DNA from: Nitrososphaeraceae archaeon
GTDB taxonomy: Archaea; Thermoproteota; Nitrososphaeria; Nitrososphaerales; Nitrososphaeraceae
DNA length: 5,047 bases
Reading direction: 5' to 3'
Assembly (NCBI GenBank): GCA_025922735.1
Contig: JAICHI010000110.1
Coordinates: 1 to 5,047, forward strand
The translations under genes and the position numbers were made by a program. Shown in pieces: positions 4,471 through 5,047 of the stretch (positions are counted from its first letter, which is position 1; the number at the start of each line of letters is the position of its first letter). Below the pieces are notes generated by a model. That model was not told the origin of the DNA, did not search any database, and saw nothing but the letters and a program-made list of their open reading frames with translations.

Positions 4471-5047
4471 ATGAAGAAATCTAGAGAGGCGGCTGCTGCT
4501 GTCAAGTCCAAACCTGTCCCAAAGCCTAACCCAAGGTGGGGTAGGGAAGAGGAAACAGAGATCTTTGCTAAAAAAGTAAGGCTATTCAGACAAGGCAAGA
4601 TTTCAGATGATGACTTCAGGCGTTTCAGACTGCAGCATGGAGCCTACAGCTCCCGTCTTCGCATGGACTACAGCATGGTCAGGATAAAAGTGCCGGGTGG
4701 CGAAATAACACCTGAGCAGCTTGAAAAGATCGCAAGTCTCTCTGAGGCATTTTCAATAGGCTCTGCTCATGTTTCGACCCGTCAGAACATTCAGCTCCAC
4801 TGGGTTCAGCTCGAGGATGTCAGCGAGGTCATGAGAGGCCTAGTCGAAGTCGGCCTCACAACCAGAGAGGCATGTGGGAACACCGTCAGAAATGTTATGT
4901 GCAGCCATTTTGCGGGTGTGTGCCCTAGCGAAGCATTTGACGCTACTCCATACTCTAAAGCGATTGCAAGGTTCTTGTTACGCAACCCAATGTGTCAGAA
5001 CCTTCCGCGCAAGTTCAAGATCAACTTCTCATGCTGCGATAGCCATG
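4471..5047 (+). CDS. Nitrite/sulfite reductase, siroheme/[4Fe-4S] type, 3' part cut off
   Basis: First 192 codons plus one base; the frame is open to the window end. Seen: a charged Pro/Lys/Ala-rich N-terminus, then the ferredoxin-like half-domain (about 60-125) with YSMVRIKVPGGEITPEQLEKI and the siroheme-pocket motif STRQNIQLHW (102-111). The siroheme/[4Fe-4S] domain begins at 133 with EACGNTVRNVMC (133-144), including the conserved N-x-x-RN motif, and continues with SHFAGVCP and the KFKINFSCCDSH segment. The Fe-S cysteine ligands lie beyond the window. Known: these enzymes carry out six-electron reduction of sulfite to sulfide or nitrite to ammonia, mostly for assimilation, usually with ferredoxin as donor in the cytoplasm. 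The sequence seen does not decide between sulfite and nitrite. Start: ATG 4471 fits the TATA box; in-frame ATGs at 4441 and 4456 would place the start inside or just after the promoter. It is transcribed divergently from rpl2. Confidence 0.88.
   Translation, partial: MKKSREAAAAVKSKPVPKPNPRWGREEETEIFAKKVRLFRQGKISDDDFRRFRLQHGAYSSRLRMDYSMVRIKVPGGEITPEQLEKIASLSEAFSIGSAHVSTRQNIQLHWVQLEDVSEVMRGLVEVGLTTREACGNTVRNVMCSHFAGVCPSEAFDATPYSKAIARFLLRNPMCQNLPRKFKINFSCCDSH

Noticed and set aside
4344..4598. 84-codon - strand frame across the reductase start
   Set aside because: It crosses the reductase promoter and its conserved coding start and has no recognisable features.
1..5047. Mobile element, CRISPR or defence system
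   Set aside because: No transposase, integrase, repeat-spacer array or restriction-type motif was seen; the nucleotidyltransferase and kinase match housekeeping archaeal families, not toxin-antitoxin or CBASS enzymes.

Overview
The window looks like a chromosomal segment of an ammonia-oxidising type archaeon (Thaumarchaeota/Nitrososphaeria, perhaps Nitrososphaera-like). Four things point there: an archaeal class I CCA-adding enzyme, an archaeal ribosomal protein L2 carrying the HERGRDAPLAK segment I associate with thaumarchaeal L2, a protein resembling the largely thaumarchaeal DUF6659 family, and archaeal-style TATA boxes 25-35 nt upstream of start codons with little or no Shine-Dalgarno sequence. 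The lineage is inferred from memory of these families; no search was run.

Left part (1-2530, + strand): a compact cluster of three genes. The first is thpR (5' end outside the window), a 2H-family RNA 2',3'-cyclic phosphodiesterase. Six bases later comes cca, the tRNA CCA-adding enzyme. It overlaps a third gene, an atypical predicted Ser/Thr protein kinase of the COG2112 type. The cluster ends in a T6 tract directly after the last stop codon. The first two products act on tRNA or RNA ends, so the kinase is plausibly linked to RNA maturation or its control.

Middle (2531-4056, - strand): a 145-nt convergent spacer with an unexplained strong TATA-like box, then a DUF6659-like protein with a C-terminal helix-turn-helix and its own promoter. 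Upstream of that lies rpl2 (ribosomal protein L2), which here is not flanked by its usual S10-cluster neighbours L23 and S19.

Right part (4057-5047): a gene-free divergent region of roughly 415 nt with T-tracts, small hairpins and a dyad, then a TATA box and the first 192 codons of a siroheme/[4Fe-4S] nitrite/sulfite reductase on the + strand, cut by the window edge.

There is no mobile element, CRISPR array, rRNA or tRNA that I can see. The region is mostly housekeeping. The points most worth a second look are an Asn in place of the third catalytic Asp of the CCA enzyme, the non-canonical catalytic loop of the kinase, the displaced rpl2 beside a lineage-specific HTH protein, and possible non-coding transcription in the two spacers.
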